A stretch of 64,000 bases of DNA from CAZSXU01 sp964610505 (GCA_964610505.1 CAZSXU010000011.1:49787-113786), one strand, 5' to 3'. Positions 26,828 through 35,011 are shown, counted from the stretch's first letter. Notes: a model not told the origin generated them from the letters alone. Program-made: numbers and translations.

Positions 26828-26845
26828 CCACTCAAAGACTAGCCC

Positions 26846-27574
26846 TTAAGGACAAGGATCCGTCCACGGATCGCAGTTCGCCGGGGTCGATTCCTTGATG
26901 TGACCGCAGCAGTCCTTATAGTGAGTCGAGAAAGCCCCAAAATCGGGACCGTAGACTTCGCCCCAGATCGTCTGCTCGGTGGAGTAGACGAAATCGGCAC
27001 ATTCTGTGGGCGTCGGTGGCCACGCGTTATACGCCGTCGAGAAAGCGCCGAAGTCCGATCCACGAACGTCGCCGTCGGGAATCAGATCATGCGAGTTCTG
27101 GAGAATCGAGATCTTGGTGGGAATCTCGCCGAAGCCGACGAGGTTCACGGCGATCTCGACCGGGCAGCACATCGACGGCGCACAGTCGTGACCGACCGAC
27201 ACACGCACCAGCATCACGCCCGCCGCATCGGTCACGGCATACTGGGTCGTCACCGTGTACTTGGTCTCGCAACCGGGGCAGTCGCCCGTCGTGCCTCCAC
27301 CGAGGTGGTCATACCCCGAATGCGGAGTCACGGTGAACTGAAAGTCAGCGGCCAAGAACCCGGGCACCGGTACATCGAGCGTCGTGTAGAGAGTGACCGC
27401 GATGTCCTGATACCGCTCCGCGTCCGTCGTACCGTACACGTGATCATACGGACACGCGTTGATGATTCCGGAACCCACCGTACAGTGTGCGGGATCCGGG
27501 ACTAACGCCCATCCGCTCGACGCCATCAGAGCGACAGCGGCGAACAGAGTAACGGCCAAGCCGTAATGGCGCAT
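26846..27574 (-). CDS. Exported protein with two dockerin-like calcium-loop repeats
   Basis: About 242 residues. It has a signal peptide (MRHYGLAVTLFAAVALMASS) and an Ig-like or cohesin-like middle with five to six Cys (CPGCETKYTVTTQYAVTD, DCAPSMCCPVEIAVNLVG). Near the end are two similar segments, DGDVRGSDFGAFSTAYNAW and WGEVYGPDFGAFSTHYKDC, which resemble dockerin/EF-hand loops. Tandem loops like these bind Ca2+ and mediate protein-protein contact in dockerins, but they are short and divergent here. ATG 27574 has a near-perfect AAGGAGGTG. It lacks the YR tail of its neighbours. Likely a secreted or surface structural protein. Confidence 0.75.
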   Translation of the reverse strand: MRHYGLAVTLFAAVALMASSGWALVPDPAHCTVGSGIINACPYDHVYGTTDAERYQDIAVTLYTTLDVPVPGFLAADFQFTVTPHSGYDHLGGGTTGDCPGCETKYTVTTQYAVTDAAGVMLVRVSVGHDCAPSMCCPVEIAVNLVGFGEIPTKISILQNSHDLIPDGDVRGSDFGAFSTAYNAWPPTPTECADFVYSTEQTIWGEVYGPDFGAFSTHYKDCCGHIKESTPANCDPWTDPCP

Positions 27575-27704
27575 TATCGCACCTCCTTGCAGACTCGTTT
27601 CTATCGGTAACGTCAAATTCGAACCTGAATCGTACTCTCCTGAAATCGTTCTCTAGATTCGCAGGTCTGGCCACCGCAAGAAGGTCAGTTCACATCGCTA
27701 GTGC

Positions 27705-27893
27705 CCGACCAAAACACTAGCCAGAAGACCCCAGACACCCCCTTTCGTCGCAAACGGTGGAACCACGAGTCAGGCCGAAGTGCTGTGCCTTCGAACCGGA
27801 CCCTCTCGCGTGAGAGAAGCCAAGCTCCACATGGGTGTCCCAGCGACCCCCGAGGAGGTCCACCCGGCGAGGATTCCGAACTTCTCAACCACG
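27705..27893 (-). ncRNA. Candidate structured small RNA (possibly 6S-like)
   Basis: A near-consensus promoter points into about 190 nt without a credible protein. Predicted local pairs include GGGTG/CACCC enclosing GACCTC/GGGGTC, and TTCTCTC/GAGAGGG closing an ACGC loop. An inverted repeat GCTAGTG/CACTAGC lies near the proposed 3' end (about 27692-27716). The length and the promoter strength resemble 6S RNA. I could not confirm the 6S central bubble, so the identity is a guess; it might instead be a long leader of the dockerin-like gene. Confidence 0.3.
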
Positions 27894-27899
27894 AGCGTG

Positions 27900-27929
27900 A
27901 TTATAGCACGGCGCCCAACTCAGAGTCAA
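27900..27929 (-). promoter_or_regulatory. Strong sigma-70-type promoter (TTGACT-18-TATAAT)
   Basis: Perfect TATAAT box with TTGACT 18 bp upstream on the minus strand. The predicted transcript starts near 27893, over 300 nt before the next gene. Confidence 0.7.
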
Positions 27930-28009
27930 GATAAAACTTACGCCATCCTCCCTAGTTGGCAACCGTACTCATCACGCCTGCAGAGAGGTTCACCTGACCA
28001 CCACCCTCT

Positions 28010-28038
28010 AGCATACCAAAATCCCAAATCCCTGTCAA
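28010..28038 (-). promoter_or_regulatory. Second strong promoter (TTGACA-17-TATGCT)
   Basis: Lies about 110 bp upstream of the previous promoter, same strand. Two tandem promoters over a non-coding stretch favour a stable RNA. Confidence 0.6.
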
Positions 28039-28197
28039 CTATAACCTTCGCATGTTTCAGGCCGGAAACTCCCCGGCTCCCATGATGTTCCTAACCCGGC
28101 GGTCGCGCCCGGGCAAACAGAGCCGTTCTATATGACCAAAAGGCCCGTAAACCTCAAATTCGCCCGAGGGGACGGGCACATTCCCAAACGACCGGAG

Positions 28198-28270
28198 TGG
28201 GCGAAACAGGATTTGAACCTGTGGCCCCCTGCTTGTAAGGCAGGTGCTCTTACCACTGAGCTATTCGCCC
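28198..28270 (-). tRNA. tRNA-Val (anticodon TAC)
   Basis: The minus strand gives acceptor GGGCGAA/TTCGCCC, a D-arm TAGCTCAGTGGTAAGAGC, anticodon stem CCTGC/GCAGG with loop CTTACAA, and a T-arm with GGTTCAAATCC. CCA is not encoded; the discriminator is A. It begins only 3 bp after the stop of the DUF3098-like gene, so it is probably processed from the envelope operon transcript. Confidence 0.95.
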
Positions 28271-28273
28271 CCC

Positions 28274-28501
28274 TTAAGGCTTCAAGACAATCGCAAGCGG
28301 AATCACGACACAGTATCCCAGCACCAGAAGGATGGGTGCATCCGTGATAGAACCCTGTCTGAGCCGAACAAATCCCAAACAGATCAGGAGCACGCCGAGC
28401 GACATCATCAGGTAATTCTTTCGGCCCAGAACCAGTTCACCCTCATCCTTACTGAAAAGTTCCGACTTCCCCGCTTCCGGTTTCTTTGGTTTCTTTGCCA
28501 T
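28274..28501 (-). CDS. Small DUF3098-like two-helix membrane protein
   Basis: 75 residues: a Lys-rich cytoplasmic start (MAKKPKKPEAGKS), the segment LGRKNYLMMSLGVLLICLGF, and a second helix ILLVLGYCVVIPLAIVL. The layout, including the xKxNY motif before helix 1 and a G(Y/F)xxxxxAI ending, matches DUF3098 proteins of the Bacteroidetes group, whose function is unknown. ATG 28501 follows GGAGAG. It lies after mltG and just before tRNA-Val. Confidence 0.65.
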   Translation of the reverse strand: MAKKPKKPEAGKSELFSKDEGELVLGRKNYLMMSLGVLLICLGFVRLRQGSITDAPILLVLGYCVVIPLAIVLKP

Positions 28502-28598
28502 GTCTCTCTCCGGTCCCTCTGCCGATGCCGGCGGTTCGAGCCCGGCCGATCGTACCATCCATCACCCGCCGTGTCCAGCAGAGGAGGACTTCAGGAAG

Positions 28599-29633
28599 TC
28601 ACCGCCGTTTCCTTCGAAGCCTGTCGATGGCCCGAAGGTGAGCCGCCAGCGTCTTGGAGAACTCGTGCGACCCGTCCCCCCGGGCCACGAAGTAGAGATC
28701 GTCAACATCCGGCCGGGGGTTGAGCGCCGCCTCGATGGACGCCCGCCCCGGGCTCGCGATCGGTCCCGGCGGGAGGCCCCGCACCCGATATGTGTTGTAC
28801 GGCGAGTCGACCTCGAGGTCCTTGTACGTGAGGAGGCCGTTCCAGTTCTTCAGGGCGTACCGCACGGTGGGGTCGGCCTCGAGTCGCCACCCCTTGCGGA
28901 GACGGTTGTGGAACACGGCCGAGATCCTCGGTCTCTCCTCGGGAACGCGCGCCTCCTTTTCGATGATCGAAGCCAGTGTCACCACCTCGAAGGGCGAGAG
29001 ATCCGCCGCCCAGGCCTTCCGCAGGAACGAATCTCCGACCGCTTCATGGAAGGCGTCCGACATCAGCCGAACGATGTCCTGCGGTCGGACCCCTTCGGAC
29101 ACCATGTAGGTGTTCGGAAACAGGAACCCTTCCATTCCATCGGCCGGAAACCCCAGGAGACTTGAGGCATCGACCGAATCAACGTGCCCCAGGAAAGCCT
29201 CGACCGGCAACCCGGTCTGTCGCTCAATCGAGGCCGCTGTTTGTTCGGCGGTCAAGCCCTCCGGGATCGTAAGCCGCGTCAGAGACACGCTGCCCTGCCG
29301 CAAGAGCCGCAGGATCTCGGCCGTCGATTGGGCGGGCGAGAAAGTGTAGTGACCGGTCTTGACCCGCGTGTCGACCCCGCCCCACCGGCCCGCCAGCAGA
29401 AAAACCCAGCGGTTCCGAATCACCCCCTCGTCCCGGAGGTTCTCCGCCACCCCGGCCAGAGACATCCCCGAGCTCACCTCCACCTCGACGGGAGATCCGC
29501 TCCGATGCCTCGGGACATAGAGGTTCACCGCCAGGACGGCGGCGAGAACGAGAACGCCGATCAAGGCCCCAATCCACACCCATCCCGACGGCCGCCACCG
29601 TCCGGTCGGGGCCGCTCTTCGGAAGCGACTCAC
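28599..29633 (-). CDS. mltG: Endolytic murein transglycosylase
   Basis: 344 residues. A single N-terminal membrane helix (about 17-37) anchors a periplasmic YceG domain with a LysM-like part (VEVSSGMSLAGVAENLRDEG) and the catalytic Glu in LASIIEKEARVPEERP, followed by FHNRLRKGWRLEADPTVRYA and YNTYRVRGLPPGPIASPG. MltG cuts nascent glycan strands and leaves 1,6-anhydro-MurNAc ends, the same sugar form used by AnmK in this window. GTG at 29633 overlaps the ruvX stop as GTGA, the common coupling in this operon. Confidence 0.95.
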   Translation of the reverse strand: MSRFRRAAPTGRWRPSGWVWIGALIGVLVLAAVLAVNLYVPRHRSGSPVEVEVSSGMSLAGVAENLRDEGVIRNRWVFLLAGRWGGVDTRVKTGHYTFSPAQSTAEILRLLRQGSVSLTRLTIPEGLTAEQTAASIERQTGLPVEAFLGHVDSVDASSLLGFPADGMEGFLFPNTYMVSEGVRPQDIVRLMSDAFHEAVGDSFLRKAWAADLSPFEVVTLASIIEKEARVPEERPRISAVFHNRLRKGWRLEADPTVRYALKNWNGLLTYKDLEVDSPYNTYRVRGLPPGPIASPGRASIEAALNPRPDVDDLYFVARGDGSHEFSKTLAAHLRAIDRLRRKRR

Positions 29634-30076
29634 GTCCGGTCCCCCTGTTCCCGATCTCTCGCGGTTCGATCCAGGTAGCCTTGAAGGATCCACGCCGCGG
29701 CGGCGCGGTCCGTCATTCCCTCTCCCTTTCTACCCAGATCTCTCAGAATTCGTTCCGCCGCGTGGGTGCTCAGCCGCTCGTCCCACAGAACCACGGGAAC
29801 GGGGATCTCCGCCTCCAGGTGCGCCTTGAATCGAACCACGTCCCCGGACAGGGTTCCGGGGTGACCCTTGAGACTCGCCGGCGATCCGAGGACAACGCCC
29901 TCCACCGCCTCCGACGCCACCACGTCTCGAATGCGGGCCAGTACGCGCTTCCACGAGGACGCGTCCAGAGTTTCCAGGGGACGGGCCGTCCAGCCCATTT
30001 CGTCCGAGATGGCCAGGCCGATGCGTTTCGTCCCGTAGTCTATGCCCAGAAACCGCCCCAATCGATGCTCACTCAC
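29630..30076 (-). CDS. ruvX: Putative Holliday junction resolvase / pre-16S rRNA nuclease YqgF
   Basis: 148 residues, typical length. The RNase-H-like fold opens with FLGIDYGTKRIGLAISD and continues with VEGVVLGSPASLKGHPG, VPVVLWDERLSTHAA and TDRAAAAWILQGYLD, holding the expected Asp/Glu metal ligands. GTG at 30076 overlaps the end of the rsbW-like gene by 8 bp. The pairing with mltG downstream is common in bacteria. Role: 16S rRNA 5'-end processing is best supported for the family. Confidence 0.93.
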   Translation of the reverse strand: MSEHRLGRFLGIDYGTKRIGLAISDEMGWTARPLETLDASSWKRVLARIRDVVASEAVEGVVLGSPASLKGHPGTLSGDVVRFKAHLEAEIPVPVVLWDERLSTHAAERILRDLGRKGEGMTDRAAAAWILQGYLDRTARDREQGDRT

Positions 30077-30497
30077 CCTCTCCGAATCGCTTGACCAACC
30101 GAACCGCCGTTCCCCCTCCGGGTCTTTGTTCAAAGGAGCTCTCGTCCGCGGCCGCTTTCATGATGAGCACGCCGCGGCCCCTGAGGGTCATCGACGCCAT
30201 CGAATCGTCCGCACCCGAAATCCGATTCGGGTCGAACCCCGGTCCCCTGTCGGACACGAGAACCTCCATCTCACCGCTCCGGATTCGAAACTCGACCTCG
30301 ATCTCGCTTCCGTCCGGACCGTACTGAGCCGCATTGGTCGCCGCCTCCATGACGGCGTTGGCAAAGGCGTTGGAGCTGTCCTCCCCGGCAGCGGTGAGCC
30401 GCAGCGCCTCTTCGGTTGCCGTGTTGAGGATCGGCAGGAACTCGAGATCCGCCGGAACCGTGAGCCGGACGATTCTGGCGCCTGTTCCGCAGCTCAT
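30069..30497 (-). CDS. RsbW/SpoIIAB-type anti-sigma kinase
   Basis: 142 residues forming a HATPase_c domain: N-box FANAVMEAATNAAQYG, G1 box DRGPGFDPN and G2 box RGRGVLIMKAAAD. Such proteins bind a sigma factor or phosphorylate an STAS-domain antagonist. No antagonist or sigma gene is nearby. ATG 30497 has GGAGGAG; a GTG at 30530 is an alternative. Its place between rluD and ruvX in an envelope/translation operon is unusual. The fold is clear, the partner unknown. Confidence 0.85.
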   Translation of the reverse strand: MSCGTGARIVRLTVPADLEFLPILNTATEEALRLTAAGEDSSNAFANAVMEAATNAAQYGPDGSEIEVEFRIRSGEMEVLVSDRGPGFDPNRISGADDSMASMTLRGRGVLIMKAAADESSFEQRPGGGTAVRLVKRFGEGE

Positions 30498-30606
30498 GGG
30501 TACCTTCTCCTCCGGACGGGGGGCGTTCACCGGCCGCCCGCAGCAACGTCCGATCTACGTTTTCCTGTGAGCTCTCGTTCGGGACTCACTCGCCGATGTC
30601 CACCGT

Positions 30607-31596
30607 TCAGGGACTCCTCTTCATCCAGCTGCGGAACTGCGAAACGAGTGTGTTCATGTCCTCCGCCAGGCGGGCCTCGTAGCGGCACCGGCGGCCGTCC
30701 GAGGGATGATCAAACGACAGCGTCCCGGCGTGAAGCGCCTGTCGAGGACAGCGCTTCAGAAGACCGTCCAACGTTTCCCGGTCTTTTGCCGACACCCGAC
30801 CCGGCACGCGCCGTCCTCCGTAGTTCGGATCCCCGAAGATCGGGTGACCCAGGTACGCCAGATGAACCCGCAGCTGATGCGTCCGGCCCGTACCGGGCTT
30901 GAGTCTCGCGAGGTTGACGAAGGGGAGCGCCTCTTCCACCTCGTAGGCCGTGTCCGCCTCCCGGCCGCCGTCGGATCGCACGGCCATCTTCTTCCGGTGC
31001 CGGCGGTGTCGCCCCAGAGGGGCGGCGATCACCCCCGTCGGGCGCGGCAAGTCGCCCCAGACAATCGCCTGGTAGATCTTCTCCACCGTTCTCGCCTTGA
31101 ACTGCCGAGAGAGAACGCGGTGTGCCTCGTCCGTCTTTGCAACGACCAGAATACCCGACGTTCCCTTGTCCAGACGGTGGACGATTCCGGGGCGGTCCTC
31201 TCCCCCAGCGGTCGAGAGTCGATCGGTGTGCGCGCGCAGGGCGTGCACCAGCGTTCCGGTGTCCCCCTCGCGGGCCGGATGGACGACCATGTGCGGGGGC
31301 TTGTTCACGACCAGGAGGACATCGTCCTCGAAGATGACATCGAGCGGGACCTTCGCGCTCTCGACCGGAGCCGCGCGTTGCGGAGGCAGAACCTCCACCT
31401 CGTCCCCGGGTCGAACGATCCGACGCTTGAGCGCCGGCGCGCCGTTTACTCGAACCCGATCCGCGTCGATCCAGCGTTGTGCCAGCGCCCGGCTGAGACC
31501 GAGGGCGCTCCGCCCGGCCAGCCACCGGTCGAGTCTTTCTCCGGCCTCCGAATCCGTCACGCGGAAGGTCCGTGCGTTCTTCGTCTCGCGTCCCAT
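30607..31596 (-). CDS. rluD: RluA/RluD-family 23S rRNA pseudouridine synthase
   Basis: 329 residues. It has an N-terminal S4 RNA-binding domain (ERLDRWLAG through VNGAPALKRRIVRPGDEV) and a catalytic domain with GIVHRLDKGTSGILVVAKT holding the active Asp, then GRTHQLRVHLAYLGHPIFGD. The family isomerises uridines in helix 69 of 23S rRNA (RluD) or related sites. It overlaps lspA; the ATG at 31596 lacks a ribosome site, and a GTG at 31560 would overlap the lspA stop as GTGA. RluD following LspA is a common order. Confidence 0.92.
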   Translation of the reverse strand: MGRETKNARTFRVTDSEAGERLDRWLAGRSALGLSRALAQRWIDADRVRVNGAPALKRRIVRPGDEVEVLPPQRAAPVESAKVPLDVIFEDDVLLVVNKPPHMVVHPAREGDTGTLVHALRAHTDRLSTAGGEDRPGIVHRLDKGTSGILVVAKTDEAHRVLSRQFKARTVEKIYQAIVWGDLPRPTGVIAAPLGRHRRHRKKMAVRSDGGREADTAYEVEEALPFVNLARLKPGTGRTHQLRVHLAYLGHPIFGDPNYGGRRVPGRVSAKDRETLDGLLKRCPRQALHAGTLSFDHPSDGRRCRYEARLAEDMNTLVSQFRSWMKRSP

Positions 31597-32093
31597 AGGA
31601 ATTCAACCACGAGGAATGCGACCCCGACGGTGACCGCCACATCGGCCAGGTTGTACGCGGGCCAGCGCAACCCGCGCCCGATCCCCATCTCGATGAAGTC
31701 GATCACTTCTCCACCTCGAAAAATGCGGTCCAGCATGTTGCCCACCGCACCCCCCAGGACAAGAGCCAGCGCCCGGCGTCCCAGGACGCGCTCGGGCGGG
31801 ACTGCGAGCAGATAGAGAAGAACCAGGGCGGAGGCCGCAATCGAGATGAACACGAGAGGCGTCCCGCTGTCCCGGAAGAGACCGAACGCGGCTCCCGAGT
31901 TGCGGACGTAGACCAGTCGGAAATAATCGCCGAGGATGGGTACGGTCGAGCCTCGAGACATTCGAGCGACGACGAGGATCTTGGTCGCGTGATCCAGGAG
32001 CACGACGGACAGAGCGATGAGCCCAAGAGGGCCGAGTGAAGCGAGGCGGCGCCTTCCGCGCCGGACGACGCCCCCCGTGGGCTCGGTGTTCAG
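31557..32093 (-). CDS. lspA: Lipoprotein signal peptidase
   Basis: About 178 residues with four membrane helices. The two catalytic Asp lie in GNMLDRIFRGGEVIDF and YNLADVAV. LspA cleaves prolipoproteins, of which this window encodes several. The start is hard to place: no ATG or GTG lies between the end of the preceding gene and the first helix. The likeliest is CTG at 32093, which overlaps the preceding stop as CTGA and follows GGGAGG. A longer frame to 32201 overlaps the neighbour. Confidence 0.9.
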   Translation of the reverse strand: MNTEPTGGVVRRGRRRLASLGPLGLIALSVVLLDHATKILVVARMSRGSTVPILGDYFRLVYVRNSGAAFGLFRDSGTPLVFISIAASALVLLYLLAVPPERVLGRRALALVLGGAVGNMLDRIFRGGEVIDFIEMGIGRGLRWPAYNLADVAVTVGVAFLVVEFLWDARRRTHGPSA

Positions 32094-32473
32094 GATACTC
32101 CCTCCCGTGCTTCCTCCTGTTCCTGACAGGGGATGCACAGCCGAGCCTGCGGCATGATTTCCAGGCGCTGCTTCGGAATGTTCTTCTGGCACAGCTCGCA
32201 CTTGCCGTATTCCTTCTTGTGAATCTTCCTTAGAGCATCGTCGATGTCTCGCAGCATTCGGCCCTCGGCGGATGCCATCAGAAATTCCTTTTCTCTCTCC
32301 ATCGCGTCGCTGCCGAGGTCCGCCATGTGGTATGAATACGCGGAGAGATCCCCGGAGGAGTCCCGTTGTGACCGTTTGAAGAGCGTCTCCGCGTGATTTC
32401 CCAACTGCTTGATCAGTTGCGTCCTCTCTTCAATCAGCATCTTCTCGAATCGCTTCATTTCCCTTGCGTTCAC
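32090..32473 (-). CDS. TraR/DksA-family zinc-finger protein
   Basis: About 127 residues. An N-terminal coiled coil (MKRFEKMLIEERTQLIKQL onward) is followed by a C4 zinc finger (KCELCQKNIPKQRLEIMPQA then LCIPCQ). DksA binds the RNA polymerase secondary channel with ppGpp; this protein lacks the canonical DxxDxA tip, so the mode may differ. Homologues are often just upstream of lspA, as here. GTG 32473 or ATG 32458 could be the start; the GTG has GGGAGG 13 nt upstream. Confidence 0.85.
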   Translation of the reverse strand: MNAREMKRFEKMLIEERTQLIKQLGNHAETLFKRSQRDSSGDLSAYSYHMADLGSDAMEREKEFLMASAEGRMLRDIDDALRKIHKKEYGKCELCQKNIPKQRLEIMPQARLCIPCQEQEEAREGVS

Positions 32474-32555
32474 CGGCGGTTCGCCCCTCCCTTCGCGCGA
32501 GGTTCCGCGCACAAGGTTCTTCGCGTTCCCAAGTTCACAAACCGGATCCGCGCTC

Positions 32556-33377
32556 TCATTCCAGACACTCCACGACTCTCCGAACAAGGCGTGTCAGCCG
32601 GGGCTCGGCGGCGGCGGCCACCCTGAGGATCTCGTCGATGTCGGCCGGCCCCAGGGCATCCGGCAAGGCCTTGTCGGTTACCACCGAAAGCCCGAGCACG
32701 CGCATCCCCCCGTGGATGGCCACGATATTCTCCGGCACGATGGACATGCCGACAACATCGGCGCCGATGGCCCGAAGGAAACGGTACTCCGCCGCCGTTT
32801 CCAGGTTGGGTCCCGCCACGGCTACGTAGACGCCCCTTCGAACCTTGATCTTCTCTTCCAGAGCAATGTCTTCAGCAAGCGCAATCAGCTTGCGGTCATA
32901 GGCCTCGACCATGTCCGGGAAGCGGGGGCCGAGCCGTTCGTCGTTGGGCCCGATGAGGGGATTGTCTCCCATGAGATTGATGTGATCGGTGAGGATCACC
33001 ACGTCCCCGGGGTTGAGCATCGGGTTCATTCCGCCGACGGCGTTGGAGAGAATCAGCACCGACGCACCCAGCGCCCGAACCACGCGAATGGGGAACGTCA
33101 CCTGCTGCATGGTGTACCCTTCGTAGAAATGGACGCGACCCGAGAGGGTAGCGACCTTCTTTCCCCCCAGCTCGCCCAGCAGCAGCTCGCCCGCGTGCGT
33201 CGGAGCGGAAGAGACGGGGAAATGGGGAATCTCGCCGTACGGGATCGTCGCCTCGGTCTTCACCTCGTCGCCCAGCGCGCCGAGGCCCGTTCCGGTCACA
33301 ATCGCGATCTCGGGCACCAGCGGACACCGGTCCTTCACGTAGGCCACGGCTTCATCAATGTGTGATCTCAAGCTCAC
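32556..33377 (-). CDS. punA: Purine nucleoside phosphorylase, trimeric type
   Basis: About 273 residues. Family signatures: VTGTGLGALGD phosphate loop, FPVSSAPTHAGELLLGELGG, HFYEGYTMQQV, LSNAVGGMNPMLNPGD and VAGPNLETAAEYRFLRAIGA. It splits purine nucleosides with phosphate into base and ribose-1-phosphate. The GTG at 33377 overlaps the yggU stop as GTGA and has AAGGAG 7 nt upstream; a GTG three codons earlier is too close to it. Confidence 0.93.
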   Translation of the reverse strand: MSLRSHIDEAVAYVKDRCPLVPEIAIVTGTGLGALGDEVKTEATIPYGEIPHFPVSSAPTHAGELLLGELGGKKVATLSGRVHFYEGYTMQQVTFPIRVVRALGASVLILSNAVGGMNPMLNPGDVVILTDHINLMGDNPLIGPNDERLGPRFPDMVEAYDRKLIALAEDIALEEKIKVRRGVYVAVAGPNLETAAEYRFLRAIGADVVGMSIVPENIVAIHGGMRVLGLSVVTDKALPDALGPADIDEILRVAAAAEPRLTRLVRRVVECLE

Positions 33378-33694
33378 GCGCTGCACTCCTTACCCTGTCC
33401 CAGGCTCCTCACCCGCTCTGGCGGGATCCCGTCCACCCGTATTCTCTTCTCTCTGGAAGCGGCGCCGGACATCAGGCTGAGCGCCGAAGGCTTGACTCCA
33501 AGGGCACCGGCCAGGATCTTGAGTAGGGCCTTGTTCGCCCGCCCCCGCTCGGCCGGGGCGGAGACCCTCACCTTCAGCGTCCCGTCCGCCTGCCACCCGA
33601 CCACCGATTCCCTGGACGCACCGGGCACCACACGCACCCAGAAGAGGGTCCCGCAACCGTCGGCGGTGACCTCAAGCGGGGCCTCAGCCCTCAT
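33374..33694 (-). CDS. yggU: YggU/DUF167 family protein
   Basis: 106 residues with the DUF167 pattern: VRVVPGASRESVVGWQADG, LKVRVSAPAERGRANKALLK and a final beta segment. Function unknown in all bacteria. ATG 33694 overlaps the end of divIVA by 11 bp. Its presence between yggS/divIVA and punA follows a common gene neighbourhood for cell-division accessory genes. Confidence 0.88.
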   Translation of the reverse strand: MRAEAPLEVTADGCGTLFWVRVVPGASRESVVGWQADGTLKVRVSAPAERGRANKALLKILAGALGVKPSALSLMSGAASREKRIRVDGIPPERVRSLGQGKECSA

Positions 33695-34172
33695 GCTGAG
33701 CCTCTTCCGCCGGTTCGGCCCGCCCATCCTCCAATTCGGAATCGAGGATGTCAAGCTGGGATTGAAGGAAGCTTTTCATCCTCGCCAGGAAAATCCGCCG
33801 CTTGGTTCGCAGATCATCGAGATCCGCCCGCAGCCGCACGACTTCCTCGTGCGCCTCGCTCACCAGCCGTTCGGCGCAGAGCTCGGCGTCCTTGATCGCC
33901 AGTTCCCCTTCCCGCCGGGCGTTTTCACGGGTCTCCTCCGCAACCCTCTCGGCCGCAATGAGCGCGCTTTGAAGGAGTCGTTCCTTCTCCTTATATTCGT
34001 TGAGGTCTCTCTCCAGACGCTGGACGTTCTCCGAGAGATCGGCCCGATCGCGAATCACGGTTTCCAGATCCTGGGCCACCAGATCGAGAAACATCCGGAC
34101 TTCGACGGTGTCATACCCGCGGAATCCTCGTTTGAATTCCTGCTTGCGAATGTCCAGCGGAGTAATCTTCAT
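33684..34172 (-). CDS. divIVA: DivIVA-domain protein
   Basis: 162 residues. The N-terminal membrane-curvature motif MKITPLDIRKQEFKRGFRGY precedes a long coiled coil (about 30-150) and an acidic tail. DivIVA proteins gather at poles or septa and recruit wall-synthesis or division proteins. ATG 34172 follows GGAGA. The coupling to yggS, and to lspA and mltG further down, fits an envelope-growth operon. Confidence 0.92.
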   Translation of the reverse strand: MKITPLDIRKQEFKRGFRGYDTVEVRMFLDLVAQDLETVIRDRADLSENVQRLERDLNEYKEKERLLQSALIAAERVAEETRENARREGELAIKDAELCAERLVSEAHEEVVRLRADLDDLRTKRRIFLARMKSFLQSQLDILDSELEDGRAEPAEEAQHEG

Positions 34173-34197
34173 GTGATTTCTCCTCGCGATCCCGGGC

Positions 34198-34887
34198 CTA
34201 TTCGCGGGGACCGAACATGGCCGTTCCAACTCGAATCAGGTTGGCGCCTTCTTCGATGGCCACTTCAAAGTCTCCGCTCATTCCCATCGAGAGCCACCTC
34301 ATGTCGACACCTTCGATCCCCAGTGAGGTGATCTTCTCCGCCAGCTTCCTGACTGTGTGGAACGACGGGCGGGCTTCCTCCGGGTCGGGCCGGAAAGGAC
34401 CGATCGTCATCAATCCCTTCACATGGATCCCGGAGAGCCGGCTGATGTCCTCAACCAGGGGCACGGCGTCCTGAGGCGGTATCCCGAATTTGGTCTCCTC
34501 CCCGGACGTATTGACCTGGATGAGGATGTTCACATCGCGGCCACACTCGGCGGCATTGCGGCTGAGCGCACGGGCGATCTTGAGGCTGTCCACCGAGTGG
34601 ATCAGGTCAAACAGCTCGACCGCTCGAGCGGCCTTATTGCTCTGAAGATGGCCCACCAGGTGCCACTCGACGCCCCGGCCGACCTCCGGAAACTTGCTGA
34701 GAGCCTCCTGCACACGGTTCTCGCCGATGGCGGTGATTCCCGCCTCTATGGCCTCGAGAATGGCCGCAACCGGCGTCACCTTTGTGACGGCAACGAGCCG
34801 GATGCTCTCGGGAGACACCCCGGCCCTCTCGGCACTTGAGGCGATCCTCTCCTCAAGCCTCGCCAGGTTGTCCGCTATCCGACCCAT
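34198..34887 (-). CDS. yggS: PLP homeostasis protein YggS
   Basis: 229 residues, standard length. PLP binds the Lys in LVAVTKVTP; other family segments are IGENRVQEALSKFPE, WHLVGHLQSNKA, ILIQVNTSGEETKFG and LSMGMSGDFEVAIEEGANLI. It keeps free PLP and amino-acid pools balanced. ATG 34887 follows GGGAG. It is the first gene of the long envelope operon, about 40 bp after the predicted transcription start. Confidence 0.94.
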   Translation of the reverse strand: MGRIADNLARLEERIASSAERAGVSPESIRLVAVTKVTPVAAILEAIEAGITAIGENRVQEALSKFPEVGRGVEWHLVGHLQSNKAARAVELFDLIHSVDSLKIARALSRNAAECGRDVNILIQVNTSGEETKFGIPPQDAVPLVEDISRLSGIHVKGLMTIGPFRPDPEEARPSFHTVRKLAEKITSLGIEGVDMRWLSMGMSGDFEVAIEEGANLIRVGTAMFGPRE

Positions 34888-34929
34888 GGTGCAACTCCCG
34901 GGGACCCTGCATCGCCGTTCAGCCCCGGC

Positions 34930-34958
34930 AGTATAGCCACGGTAGCGGCGGCGCGCAA
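34930..34958 (-). promoter_or_regulatory. Promoter of the yggS-to-tRNA operon
   Basis: Minus strand TTGCGC, 17 bp, TATACT; the -10 box is 43 bp before the yggS start. Confidence 0.7.
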
Positions 34959-35011
34959 GAGAAAAAGAACGCACGGGCAAGGCCGGAGGCCGTGTCTGAG
35001 GCCCCGCCGGA

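Noticed and set aside
27685..27888. 67-codon minus-strand frame in the ncRNA candidate region
   Set aside because: No ribosome site, no signal or domain, odd composition; the stretch is better explained by RNA structure or leader sequence.
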